A stretch of DNA of 43,510 nucleotides, taken from assembly GCA_947650915.1 (NCBI GenBank), contig CANSWY010000013.1, forward strand, positions 1-43,510, given 5' to 3'. This document shows, piece after piece, positions 9,626-17,064 of the stretch. This DNA comes from an uncultured Eggerthellaceae bacterium. GTDB taxonomy: Bacteria > Actinomycetota > Coriobacteriia > Coriobacteriales > Eggerthellaceae. The notes under the pieces were generated by a model. It made no database searches. It was not told where the DNA came from and saw nothing but the letters and a program-made list of their open reading frames with translations. Positions within the stretch are counted from its first letter, which is position 1, and each line of letters opens with the position of its first letter. The position numbers and the translations under genes are program-made.

Positions 9626-11022
9626 CAGCGCTCCCCCGCTTCCGCGGCAGCACCTGCACCTGTGCCCGTGCCCGCGTCCGCACCATTGATGGAAGCGCTG
9701 CCCGCGGCACCTTCCACCGGCGCGCCCGTCTCCTGCAGGGCCGCATCCATGCGCAGCGCCACGGACTGCGCGTGCGCCCAGAGGCCCTCGTGCAGCGCGA
9801 TGGCCATCACGGCTTTCGAATCGTTCAACAGCGCTTTTGCGCTGTACTGGATGATGGAGCTCTTCTTCACGAATTCGTCCACGGAAAGGGGGCTCGCGAA
9901 GCGCGCCGTGCCGCCGGTGGGCAGCGTGTGATTCGGGCCGGCCACATAGTCTCCCACGGCTTCCGGCGTCCACGGCCCCAGGAAGATGGCACCCGCGTTC
10001 CTGATCTGGCCCAGGTAGTCCATGGCGTTCGCCACGTGCATCTCCAGGTGCTCCGGCGCGATGACGTTCACCGTTTGCAGCGCTTGCTCCATGTCCGACA
10101 CGATGACCGTGAGGCCGTGGCCTTCCAGGGAGGCGCGCGTGATGTCCGCCCGCGGCGAATGCGCCAGATGCTCCTCCACGGCGCGTTCCACCTCATCCGC
10201 GTAGGCGGCGCTTTCGCACACCAGATAGCAAGCCGCCATGGGGTCGTGTTCGGCCTGGGCCATCAAGTCCATGGCCACCAAGCGCGCATCCGCCGTGGCG
10301 TCCGCCACCACGCAGACCTCCGAAGGCCCGGCGATCATGTCTATCCCCACGTCCCCGGACACCACCTTCTTGGCCGCGGCCACGTACGCGTTGCCCGGGC
10401 CGGTGATCTTGTCCACAGGACGAACGCTTTCCGTGCCGTAGGCCAGCGCGGCCACTGCCTGGGCGCCGCCCACCGTATACACCTCCGTGACGCCGCCCAG
10501 CTTGCAGGCAGCCAGGATGGCCGCGTCCACCGTGCCGTCCTTCTGCGGCGGCGTCACGCAGGCGATGCGCGCCACGCCCGCCACGCTGGCAGGGATGGCG
10601 TTCATGAGCACCGTGGACGGGTAGAGCGCCCGGCCGCCCGGCACGTAGATGCCCACCGAATCCAGCGGCGTCACCTTCGCACCCACGATGGCGCCGTCCT
10701 CCCGGGCGAAGAGCCAGCTTTGGGTGATCTGGCGTTCGTGGAAGTCGCGGATCTGGCGCGTGGCGTGCTTGAGCGCTTCCAGCGTGTCCGGGTCCACCTG
10801 GTCAAGGGCTGCATCCAGCGCTTCCGCGGGCAGCTTGAACGCGTCCACCGTGACGCCGTCCAGCTTCTGCGTGAGCTCCGTGAGCGCCTCATCCCCCCGT
10901 TCGCGCACGTCCGCCACGATGTCCGTGGCCGTTTTCAGCGCGTCGGCGTTGAACGCGCCCGTACGGTCTATGAGGTCCGCGCGGAAGGGTTCCGTGGGCT
11001 TCAGTTCGATGCGTCTCATCAT
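9625..11022 (-). CDS. hisD: Histidinol dehydrogenase
   Basis: A 465-residue zinc enzyme that oxidises histidinol to histidine in two NAD-dependent steps. Signatures visible include GRALYPSTVLMNAIPA, the long GAQAVAALAYGTESV...DKITGPGNAYVAAAK stretch, AGPSEVCVVAD, the catalytic EH pair in APEHLEMH, and the zinc-site GPNHTLPTGGTARF. The last 25-30 residues form an odd alanine/glycine-rich tail that typical HisD lacks, probably disordered. Start overlaps the hisZG stop by four bases. Confidence 0.97.
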   Translation of the reverse strand: MMRRIELKPTEPFRADLIDRTGAFNADALKTATDIVADVRERGDEALTELTQKLDGVTVDAFKLPAEALDAALDQVDPDTLEALKHATRQIRDFHERQITQSWLFAREDGAIVGAKVTPLDSVGIYVPGGRALYPSTVLMNAIPASVAGVARIACVTPPQKDGTVDAAILAACKLGGVTEVYTVGGAQAVAALAYGTESVRPVDKITGPGNAYVAAAKKVVSGDVGIDMIAGPSEVCVVADATADARLVAMDLMAQAEHDPMAACYLVCESAAYADEVERAVEEHLAHSPRADITRASLEGHGLTVIVSDMEQALQTVNVIAPEHLEMHVANAMDYLGQIRNAGAIFLGPWTPEAVGDYVAGPNHTLPTGGTARFASPLSVDEFVKKSSIIQYSAKALLNDSKAVMAIALHEGLWAHAQSVALRMDAALQETGAPVEGAAGSASINGADAGTGTGAGAAAEAGER

Positions 11023-12956
11023 TGGGCACCACCTGCTATCGGTTCGTATTCGGCGCTCTGCGCGTGCTGCGCCAGCGCATCGGCCAATTCTACTATGCGC
11101 CCGTCCGTGCGCAGGCGGGCGGGGTTCGCGAAGAAGCGCGCGGTGGAGGCCAGCACCTCATCCACGATGACCAGGTCATTCTCCCGGAGCGTGGTGCCCG
11201 TGGCCGTGATGTCCACGATGCGTTCGGCCAGGCCGGTCATGGGTGCCAGTTCGATGTTGCCGTTCAGGCGCACGATGTCCGCCTGGATGCCTGCACGGGC
11301 GAAATGCGCGCGCGTGATGTTCGGGTACTTGGTGGCCACGCGGATGGAACCCAGCCGCCGGTAGCGTTCCTGGATGGCGTCTTCCGTGCCGGCCAGTTCG
11401 GCCACCACGAAACGGCAGCCGCCGAACTTGAGATCAGCCAGCTGCACCACCTGGGCGTCGGATTCCAGAAGCGAATCCCGCCCGCAGATGCCGCAGTCCG
11501 CCGCGCCCGATGCCACGAAGGCGGGCGCGTCAGAGGGCCGCACGATGATGTAGTCCGCCGAAGGAGTGCGGATGATCAGCTGTCGGCCCGGGTCTTCCAG
11601 GCCCGTGGTGTCAAGGCCTGCCGCCTGCAGGCTTTCGATGGCGTCCTTGTTGAGAGCACCCTTCGGCACGGCGATGCGAAGGGGCCGCTCCGCATCCAGG
11701 TCCGCCCCGGATGGCGCTGTTGCCGTTGGTGCCGCCGGATCCGTAGCAAAGGCTTCAGCCTTTGTCCCATCCAGCGCTGATGCCGGTTCCGCGGATTCGC
11801 AGGCTAAAGCCTGCGCTACGCAGGTCTCCGACGCAGGTGTCTCTAGACCCGCGAATTCGCAGGTTTCAGGTGTAGATGCTGCTTGATCCGTAGCAAAGGC
11901 TTCAGCCTTTGTCCCAGAGGTTTCAAGCGTCGTTGCCTTTGCCCCATCCGGCGCTGATCCATCGCCTGCGGCGGCGGCCATGGCCTGCTCCAGGGAGAAA
12001 GCGAACCCCGCTGCCGGCCGTTCAGCGCCGAAAGCCGCCAGCATGTGATCATAGCGGCCGCCGGATCCCAGCGAACTGCCCAGATGCGGAGAGAACGCTT
12101 CGAACACGATGCCCGTGTAATAATCGAACGAACTGAGGGCGGAAAAATCCACCAGGATGCGCGCATCCGGGCACGCGCGCGCAACTTCCTGGCAGACGGC
12201 CGCGAGGTCATCCAGACCGTCCGCACAGCCCAAAGGCTCAGTGATGCGGCGCGCCTCTCCGATGGCCTCCACCCCGCCGCGCACGTGCACCAGATCCTGC
12301 ACCGCCTGCGCATAGGCGGGCGCCACGCCCTGGCCGTCCGCCGCAGGCGCCAACGCCTGGCTGTCCGTCAGATTCGCCAGCTCCACGAAGTCAGAGGCAT
12401 GACAGGCCGCCAGCACCGCCTGCTTCCAAGCCGCGCTGCCGCCCGATCGCTCCAACAGCGCCCGCAGCGGGGCCACCGTGGCCACCGCCAGCGTCACCTG
12501 CGTCACGTTCGCCAGCTTGAGCGCACGCAACAGGAGCGAAACCAATTCCGCGTCCGTCTGCCACCCGCTCTCCCCCAGCGCCTCCACGCCGACCTGCGTC
12601 ATCTCGCGCGGAGTGACCTGCGCTGTGCCTTCGGTTTCGCGGAACACGCGCTGGGTGTAACGCAGGCGCAGCGGGCCGTCAGCGGCGGCCAGGCGCGTGG
12701 AGCACATGCGCGCCACCTGCACGGTAACATCTGGCCGCATGGCCAGCAGGTCTCCTTGGGAATCGAAGAAGCGGAAGGGGGATGCGGGCAGATGTGCGCC
12801 GGCGTTCACCACATCCAGCGCCTCCAGCGTGGGCGTTTCGATGGGGCGGAAGCCGACGCGGGCGAACAGGTCCTGCACGCTGCGCGTGATGCGTTCGCGC
12901 TCTGCCGCTTCATCTGGCAGGACGTCACGAAATCCCGTGGGGGTGGATCGGTTCAT
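11019..12956 (-). CDS. hisZG: Fused ATP phosphoribosyltransferase: HisZ regulatory domain plus short-form HisG
   Basis: A 645-residue fusion that catalyses the committed first step of histidine synthesis. Residues 1 to about 335 form a class II histidyl-tRNA-synthetase-like HisZ domain (GFRDVLPDEA, RPDVTVQVAR, RYTQRVFRETE, and FDYYTGIVFEAF...GGRYDHML). Residues about 423-645 form a short HisG catalytic domain (LRIAVPKGALNKDA, GICGRDSLLE, VATKYPN, and the PRPP-binding IVDITATGTTLRENDL). Short HisG normally needs a separate HisZ; here both are one chain. The joining linker, about residues 340-422, contains three copies of a palindromic repeat translated in frame; two of them both read GTKAEAFATD. 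The start at 12956 follows a GAGGAG site; an upstream extension would be encoded by repeat locus 4. First gene of the operon. Confidence 0.93.
   Translation of the reverse strand: MNRSTPTGFRDVLPDEAAERERITRSVQDLFARVGFRPIETPTLEALDVVNAGAHLPASPFRFFDSQGDLLAMRPDVTVQVARMCSTRLAAADGPLRLRYTQRVFRETEGTAQVTPREMTQVGVEALGESGWQTDAELVSLLLRALKLANVTQVTLAVATVAPLRALLERSGGSAAWKQAVLAACHASDFVELANLTDSQALAPAADGQGVAPAYAQAVQDLVHVRGGVEAIGEARRITEPLGCADGLDDLAAVCQEVARACPDARILVDFSALSSFDYYTGIVFEAFSPHLGSSLGSGGRYDHMLAAFGAERPAAGFAFSLEQAMAAAAGDGSAPDGAKATTLETSGTKAEAFATDQAASTPETCEFAGLETPASETCVAQALACESAEPASALDGTKAEAFATDPAAPTATAPSGADLDAERPLRIAVPKGALNKDAIESLQAAGLDTTGLEDPGRQLIIRTPSADYIIVRPSDAPAFVASGAADCGICGRDSLLESDAQVVQLADLKFGGCRFVVAELAGTEDAIQERYRRLGSIRVATKYPNITRAHFARAGIQADIVRLNGNIELAPMTGLAERIVDITATGTTLRENDLVIVDEVLASTARFFANPARLRTDGRIVELADALAQHAQSAEYEPIAGGAQ
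11742..11764 (+). repeat. CGTAGC palindrome, inside hisZG linker (copy a)
   Basis: CGTAGC followed by an AAAGGCT-TC-AGCCTTT hairpin. On the minus strand it is translated within GTKAEAFATD in the linker of the HisZ-HisG fusion. Confidence 0.88.
11798..11820 (-). repeat. CGTAGC palindrome, inside hisZG linker (copy b, stem variant)
   Basis: Opposite orientation to copy a: read on the minus strand it is CGTAGC then GCAGGCT-TT-AGCCTGC. Translated as part of CVAQALACES, a different peptide from copies a and c. The stem differs from copy a by paired changes. Confidence 0.88.
11889..11911 (+). repeat. CGTAGC palindrome, inside hisZG linker (copy c)
   Basis: Same sequence and orientation as copy a, again translated as GTKAEAFATD in the hisZG linker, 147 bases (49 codons) from it. 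Confidence 0.88.
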
Positions 12957-13003
12957 GGAGCTCCTCTTGCTGTGTTCCTCTTGCGGTGCACGCCATGATA
13001 GCA

Positions 13004-13027
13004 CTTTATCACAGTAGAGTGATAAAG
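13004..13027. promoter_or_regulatory. Candidate operator/promoter of the his operon
   Basis: Perfect 9-bp dyad CTTTATCAC-N6-GTGATAAAG, centred 59 bases upstream of the hisZG start. On the minus strand a possible promoter overlaps it: TTGCTT, 16-base spacer, TAAAGT, with an alternative -10 TATCAT just downstream. The overlap with a promoter suggests a repressor site. The regulator is not known; no regulator gene sits in the operon. Confidence 0.55.
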
Positions 13028-13032
13028 CAACC

Positions 13033-13249
13033 TGATGTGCAAAAGGGACGTTCCAAATTGCACATAGGAGAAGAGCATCTGCAAAGAGAGGACTGTTCCT
13101 ATGTGGATGTGCAAAAGGGACGTTCCAAATTGCACATAGCAAAAGAGCATGAGCACTGAGAGAGCAATCCTATGTGCAATTTGGGACGTCCCTTTTGCAC
13201 ATCAGGCAACCCCGCAGGTGCGATTTGGGGCGCCCCTTCCGCGCATCAG
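13033..13249 (+). repeat. Long inverted-repeat element, locus 4 (nested double element)
   Basis: A first left arm (13033-13069) and loop are followed by only the first bases of a right arm (TCCTATGTG), into which a second complete element is set: left arm 13104-13139, loop, right arm 13168-13203, then an extra right-arm copy at 13217-13247. The last copy has diverged to GGGGCGCCCC with paired changes that keep its symmetry. Its end supplies the TGA stop of the ZIP transporter gene. Confidence 0.88.
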
Positions 13250-14040
13250 CCCAGGGCCACATCCAGCACCATCATGAGCACGAACCCGATGGCAAGCCCC
13301 ACGGTGCCCACGTTCGTGTGCTTGCCTTGCTGCGTTTCAGGGATCAGCTCTTCGGTGACCACATACACCATGGCGCCCGCCGCGAAAGAAAGGACGTAGG
13401 GCAAAAACGGCGTGGCCACTTCCGTCACCGCCAACATGAGCAGCGCCCCCAGCGGCTCCACCGCTCCGCAGAGGGTGCCCGTGAGGAACGCCTTCGGGCG
13501 AGAATAGCCGTTCGACACCAGCGGCAGGGACACGATGGCACCTTCCGGCACGTTCTGGATGGCGATGCCGGCCGAAAGCGTGACCACGCCCGCCAGCGCG
13601 ATGTTCGCGTCCCCGGCAAGGAAGCCCGCCAGCACCGCGCCGCAGGCCATGCCTTCGGGCAGATTGTGGATGGCCAGGGCGAACAGCATCATGGTGGGTT
13701 TCTTGAGCCCTGCGCTCATGCCCTCGGGTTCGTCAGCGTTCACGTGCAGGTGCGGCATGAAGTGATCGATCAGCAAGAGCAAGAGGATGCCGGCCAGAAA
13801 CCCGATGACCGCCGGCGCCCAGGCCGGCAGCGGGCCGCCTTCGGATGCCTCAAGGGACGGGATGATGAGGCTCCAGACGCTGGCCGCCACCATGACGCCC
13901 GCGGCGAATCCCAAGAGCGCCTTCTGGAAGCGTTCACTCATACCGCGCTTCAGGAAGAAGACGAACGCAGCGCCCAACGTGTTCCCCGCGAAGGGCACGA
14001 TGAGCGCTGTGAAAACTGCTATGACCATGGTTGCATCCAT
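13246..14040 (-). CDS. ZIP-family divalent metal transporter
   Basis: A 264-residue membrane protein with eight predicted helices, of the ZupT/GufA type, importing zinc, iron or manganese across the cytoplasmic membrane. The two metal-binding signatures on helices 4 and 5 are present: ALAIHNLPEGMA and AIQNVPEGAIVS, followed by EPLGA and VVTEELIPE. The cytoplasmic loop carries a short histidine stretch (DHFMPHLHV). No good ribosome binding site is visible before the ATG at 14040; a start at residue 5 (14028) is possible. The stop codon lies within repeat locus 4. No metal-regulator gene is adjacent. Confidence 0.92.
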   Translation of the reverse strand: MDATMVIAVFTALIVPFAGNTLGAAFVFFLKRGMSERFQKALLGFAAGVMVAASVWSLIIPSLEASEGGPLPAWAPAVIGFLAGILLLLLIDHFMPHLHVNADEPEGMSAGLKKPTMMLFALAIHNLPEGMACGAVLAGFLAGDANIALAGVVTLSAGIAIQNVPEGAIVSLPLVSNGYSRPKAFLTGTLCGAVEPLGALLMLAVTEVATPFLPYVLSFAAGAMVYVVTEELIPETQQGKHTNVGTVGLAIGFVLMMVLDVALG

Positions 14041-14140
14041 GAGCAGGATGGTAATCCATCGGCGTCCGCCGTGGCGCGCACCCGTGCAACCGTTTCAATC
14101 CCGTGAGATGCCGCCCCCATATGCGCGAAAGGTTGCCCTG

Positions 14141-14326
14141 ATATGCAAAAGGGACGTCCCAAATCGCACCTGCTTGGGGGCGATGTGCAAAAGGGACGTT
14201 CCAAATCGCACATAGGAAAAGAGGGCCGGCAAAGAAAAGACTGATCCTATGTGCAATTTGGGACGTCCCTTTTGCACATCAGGCAACATCACGGGTGCAA
14301 TTTGGGACGTCCCTTTTGCACATCAG
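14141..14326 (+). repeat. Long inverted-repeat element, locus 5
   Basis: The full symmetric form: outer left arm 14141-14169, spacer GCTTGGGGGCG, inner left arm 14181-14216, loop, inner right arm 14245-14280, spacer, outer right arm 14296-14325. Fills the space between the ZIP gene start and the DUF362 gene end; the remaining 100 bases upstream of the ZIP gene show nothing I can name. Confidence 0.9.
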
Positions 14327-14328
14327 GA

Positions 14329-14357
14329 GGTCACGAATCCTCCGTCCCTTCGTGACC
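14329..14357 (-). repeat. GGTCAC hairpin (copy 1)
   Basis: GGTCACGAA - TCCTCCGTCCC - TTCGTGACC: a perfect 9-bp stem with an 11-base loop, directly beside the stop codon of the DUF362 gene. Read in that gene's direction the loop is GGGACGGAGGA. Confidence 0.85.
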
Positions 14358-15239
14358 TCAGACTTCGATCAGTTCGTAGTCCTTGGTGCCGCAGCCCAGG
14401 CGGGCAGCGTCGTCGATGGTCTTCGTGCCGTGCTTGGAACTGATGCGCTCCAGCAGATGGTCACGGCCCGGGTCATCCGATGCCTTCACCGCGTCTATGC
14501 AGGCCTGGTCGATGGCCACCGGGTCCAAAGAGGCGAAGATGCCCAGATCCCCCATGCAGGGGTCTTCCGCCACCGCGCAGCAATCGCAATCCACGGACAG
14601 GTTGCAGGCGATGCTGACGTAGGCCAGGTTGCTGCCAAAACGGTTCACGATGGTCTCAGCCGCTTCTGCCATGGCCTCCAGGAAGTCATCCTGTTCGGCA
14701 TGTTTGTCCCAGAAATCGCCCTGATCCAGGGACTGGCCCCCGGTGTGGATGTTCACCTTGCCCTGATTGGACGCGCAGCCGATGGCCAGCTGCTTGAGCG
14801 CCCCGCCGAAGCCGCCCATGGGGTGGCCCTTGAAGTGGGAGATGACCAGCATGGAGGCGTAATCCGCCAGGTGCTTGCCCACGCGGTTCTTCTTGAGCAC
14901 GCGGCCATTCTTGATGGGAAACACCAGGTCAGGGCCGTCGGCATCCATGATGTCCACGTTGAACACGTCCGTCCAACCGTGGGCCGCCATCAGCTTCTGG
15001 TGCTTTTCGGTGGTGTCGCGCGCGCCTTCATAGGCGGTGTTGCATTCCACCACGGTGCCGTCCACCTCTTGCACCATGGGGATCAGGAATTCCGGGCGCA
15101 GGTAGTTCTGGTTGCCCTCTTCGCCGGAGTGCACCTTCACGGCCACCTTGCCCGGCAGCTTCACGCCCAGCTTGCCGTACAGACGCACCACGTTCTCCGG
15201 CGTGATGTCCCGCGTGAAGTAGACCTTCGCCTTGCCCAT
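14358..15239 (-). CDS. DUF362 family protein
   Basis: A 293-residue DUF362 protein. Motifs of the family are present: AVKVHSGEEGNQNYLRP, VVECNTAYEGAR, SHFKGHPMGGFGGALKQLAIG, and the cysteine-rich VDCDCCAVAEDPCMGDLGIFASLDPVAID. Some relatives carry a C-terminal ferredoxin domain with 4Fe-4S clusters; this one does not, though the CDCC...C group could bind a metal. The biochemical role of the family is not established. A GAAAGGGGAG site precedes the ATG. It stands alone between repeat loci 5 and 6, with a GGTCAC hairpin immediately after its stop. Confidence 0.87.
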   Translation of the reverse strand: MGKAKVYFTRDITPENVVRLYGKLGVKLPGKVAVKVHSGEEGNQNYLRPEFLIPMVQEVDGTVVECNTAYEGARDTTEKHQKLMAAHGWTDVFNVDIMDADGPDLVFPIKNGRVLKKNRVGKHLADYASMLVISHFKGHPMGGFGGALKQLAIGCASNQGKVNIHTGGQSLDQGDFWDKHAEQDDFLEAMAEAAETIVNRFGSNLAYVSIACNLSVDCDCCAVAEDPCMGDLGIFASLDPVAIDQACIDAVKASDDPGRDHLLERISSKHGTKTIDDAARLGCGTKDYELIEV

Positions 15240-15267
15240 GCCGCTCCCCTTTCGGTCACGTTTGCGT

Positions 15268-15288
15268 TAAGCGACATGATAACGCTTA
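15268..15288. promoter_or_regulatory. Dyad upstream of DUF362 gene
   Basis: TAAGCG-N9-CGCTTA, 29-49 bases upstream of the ATG; a minus-strand TATCAT that could be a -10 element lies within it. A possible operator, with weak support. Confidence 0.3.
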
Positions 15289-15311
15289 TCTGGCGTGCAA
15301 AGGGAACGTCC

Positions 15312-15453
15312 TGATGTGCAAAAGGGACGTTCCAAATTGCACATGCTTGGGGGCGATGTGCAAAAGGGACGTTCCAAATCGCACATAGGAGAGGAGGATC
15401 TGCAAAGAGAGGACCGTTCCTATGTGCAATTTGGGACGTCCCTTTTGCACATC
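15312..15453 (+). repeat. Long inverted-repeat element, locus 6
   Basis: Outer left arm 15312-15344, spacer GCTTGGGGGCG as in locus 5, inner left arm 15355-15390, loop of the second type (ATCTGCAAAGAGAGGAC), right arm 15417-15452. No outer right arm. Confidence 0.9.
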
Positions 15454-15469
15454 TTCCCGAACGGCTGGA

Positions 15470-15498
15470 GGTCACGAATCCTCCGTCCCTTTGTGACC
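15470..15498 (-). repeat. GGTCAC hairpin (copy 2)
   Basis: Same 11-base loop as copy 1; one stem pair is G.T here, intermediate between the G-C of copy 1 and the A-T of copy 3. Located between repeat locus 6 and the pepC terminator. Confidence 0.85.
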
Positions 15499-15530
15499 AA
15501 AAAAAGGGGTCCCGCTTGGTGCGGGACCCC
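15499..15530 (-). terminator. Rho-independent terminator of pepC
   Basis: On the minus strand: perfect 10-bp stem GGGGTCCCGC / GCGGGACCCC, five-base loop, then seven T residues, 13 bases past the pepC stop codon. The only textbook terminator with a long T run in the window apart from the T-box one. Confidence 0.93.
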
Positions 15531-15543
15531 TGGAGGAACGAGG

Positions 15544-16899
15544 CTACTCGGCGTAGCGGGCGACCGGGTTGAAGGTGTTCCAGAACGGCCAGACGATAGG
15601 TTCGGACTCAAGCGCCTTCGCCGTTTCAGGCTTCAGCAGCTTTTTCGGGATGGCCACTTCGTACACGAAAGCATCGAACCACTCATCAGAGCAGACGAAG
15701 TACCCGTTGTTGCCGGTCTTCTTGCCGCCGTTCTCCGTGCCCCAGGAGTTCTCGATCTTCCACTTGGTGGGCTTGCCATCCTTGATGTCCACGCCCGCGA
15801 TGGTCATGGCGTGGGTGGGCAGGCTCTCATGCATGGCGAAGCGCTGTGCCTTGTCCATGCTGAACTTGATGCCGAACAGCTGCTGCAGATCATACAGATC
15901 CGCTGCCATCACGCCTGCATTGCGATCGCACCACTGAAGGACGTCAGAACCGAACCAGACCGGATCGCCCTGCTTGAGCGATTCGATGACGTAGCCCTTG
16001 AGCTCTTCCATGGGCACGTTGACGTAGAGGTTCCGGCGCTCCGGGATCTGGTCGGAATCCTGGATGGCGTACACATGACCGTAGGGCTTGTCCTCGCCGG
16101 GCACGTTGATGACGCCCACGTAATCATCCAGGTTGATCTTCACGTGCTTTTTGAGGAACTCCAGCGGCGTGATGCCCAGCTCAGCGTGGTACTGCTTCTT
16201 GTCGTCCACGTAGGTGAAATCGAACGTCTCAGGCGGCTCGCCGAAGCATACAGCCAGGATGCGGTACACGTCGTTCAGCATCTCCAGCTGGGTGGCTTCC
16301 GTGTCCTTGCCCTCGTTCGCCATCTGGCGCAGCTGGATGGCATCCTGGCGCAGCAGATGAGAGAGCACCGTGTTCAGCTCTTCAGTATCATTCGTGCAGT
16401 GCGTCTCCGCCATGGCCTCGTGCGGCACCACGCCGTACTTCTTCACCAGCGCGGCCACCATGTCCCAGTCGCCGCCGTCGGCCATGGGCGTTGAGATGAG
16501 CCAGTCCACTTCGCGGTCATCCAGCGGCTTGTCGGCCGTGGCCACGATGTGCTCCAGGAACCAGGCCGCGCGTTCCAGCTTGTTGTAGAACGCCAGGTAG
16601 GCCTGGGACAACTCGAACGTGCCGCGAGGCAAGTCCAGCTCCTTTTCAATGTGGAAGCGCAGCACGTTCAGGCAGGCGAACATCCAGCAGCGGCCGGACA
16701 TCTTCTGGTTCGCCACCGCTTGGTCATCCACGTCCAGGGAGAACGCGAAGTTCGGCGGCGACATGCGCTTCAGCACCTCCACGCTCTCCGCGGACTCCAG
16801 GATGCCGTTCTTGGTGACGGCACGCTGGGCCACGTGCTGGGTGGATGCCTTCTGATAGCTCTCCGACATCTTCTTGATCTGTTCCTTTGACAGTTTCAC
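15544..16899 (-). CDS. pepC: Aminopeptidase C (bleomycin hydrolase family, C1B)
   Basis: A 451-residue cytosolic papain-fold aminopeptidase, which normally forms a hexameric barrel and trims peptides from the N terminus. The catalytic cysteine is in KMSGRCWMFACLNVLR near residue 72, the histidine in THAMTIAGVD and the asparagine in KIENSWG; length matches the family. There is no signal peptide. The start is a GTG after AGGAAAGGA; the normal C-terminal end, which acts as the arm that controls exopeptidase activity in relatives, is present. First of a run of peptidase genes, but separated from the C45-like gene by 165 bases with two CGTAGC palindromes. Confidence 0.95.
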   Translation of the reverse strand: MKLSKEQIKKMSESYQKASTQHVAQRAVTKNGILESAESVEVLKRMSPPNFAFSLDVDDQAVANQKMSGRCWMFACLNVLRFHIEKELDLPRGTFELSQAYLAFYNKLERAAWFLEHIVATADKPLDDREVDWLISTPMADGGDWDMVAALVKKYGVVPHEAMAETHCTNDTEELNTVLSHLLRQDAIQLRQMANEGKDTEATQLEMLNDVYRILAVCFGEPPETFDFTYVDDKKQYHAELGITPLEFLKKHVKINLDDYVGVINVPGEDKPYGHVYAIQDSDQIPERRNLYVNVPMEELKGYVIESLKQGDPVWFGSDVLQWCDRNAGVMAADLYDLQQLFGIKFSMDKAQRFAMHESLPTHAMTIAGVDIKDGKPTKWKIENSWGTENGGKKTGNNGYFVCSDEWFDAFVYEVAIPKKLLKPETAKALESEPIVWPFWNTFNPVARYAE

Positions 16900-16987
16900 T
16901 TCGGGGGTCCTTTCCTCGTTGTTCGCTCATCTATGGGTGCACAAGGCATGACGCTCGTCTTGTTGTTGCAGCCTTTCCATCGTCCAA

Positions 16988-17010
16988 CGCAGGCTAAAGC
17001 CTGCGCTACG
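16988..17010 (-). repeat. CGTAGC palindrome, intergenic (copy d)
   Basis: Identical to copy b in the hisZG linker (GCAGGCT/AGCCTGC stem). Lies upstream of pepC. Confidence 0.85.
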
Positions 17011-17035
17011 AAGATCTTGCGGAACAGGAGACCCC

Positions 17036-17058
17036 CGTAGCAAAGGCTTCAGCCTTTG
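17036..17058 (+). repeat. CGTAGC palindrome, intergenic (copy e)
   Basis: Identical to copies a and c (AAAGGCT/AGCCTTT stem), in inverted orientation to copy d, 25 bases away, and only six bases from the stop codon of the C45-like gene. Confidence 0.85.
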
Positions 17059-17064
17059 CCGGCG

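Noticed and set aside
12957-13142. Upstream extension of hisZG to 13142
   Set aside because: The extra 62 residues are encoded by the repeat element and the promoter palindrome; the ATG at 12956 has a good ribosome site and matches the HisZ N terminus.
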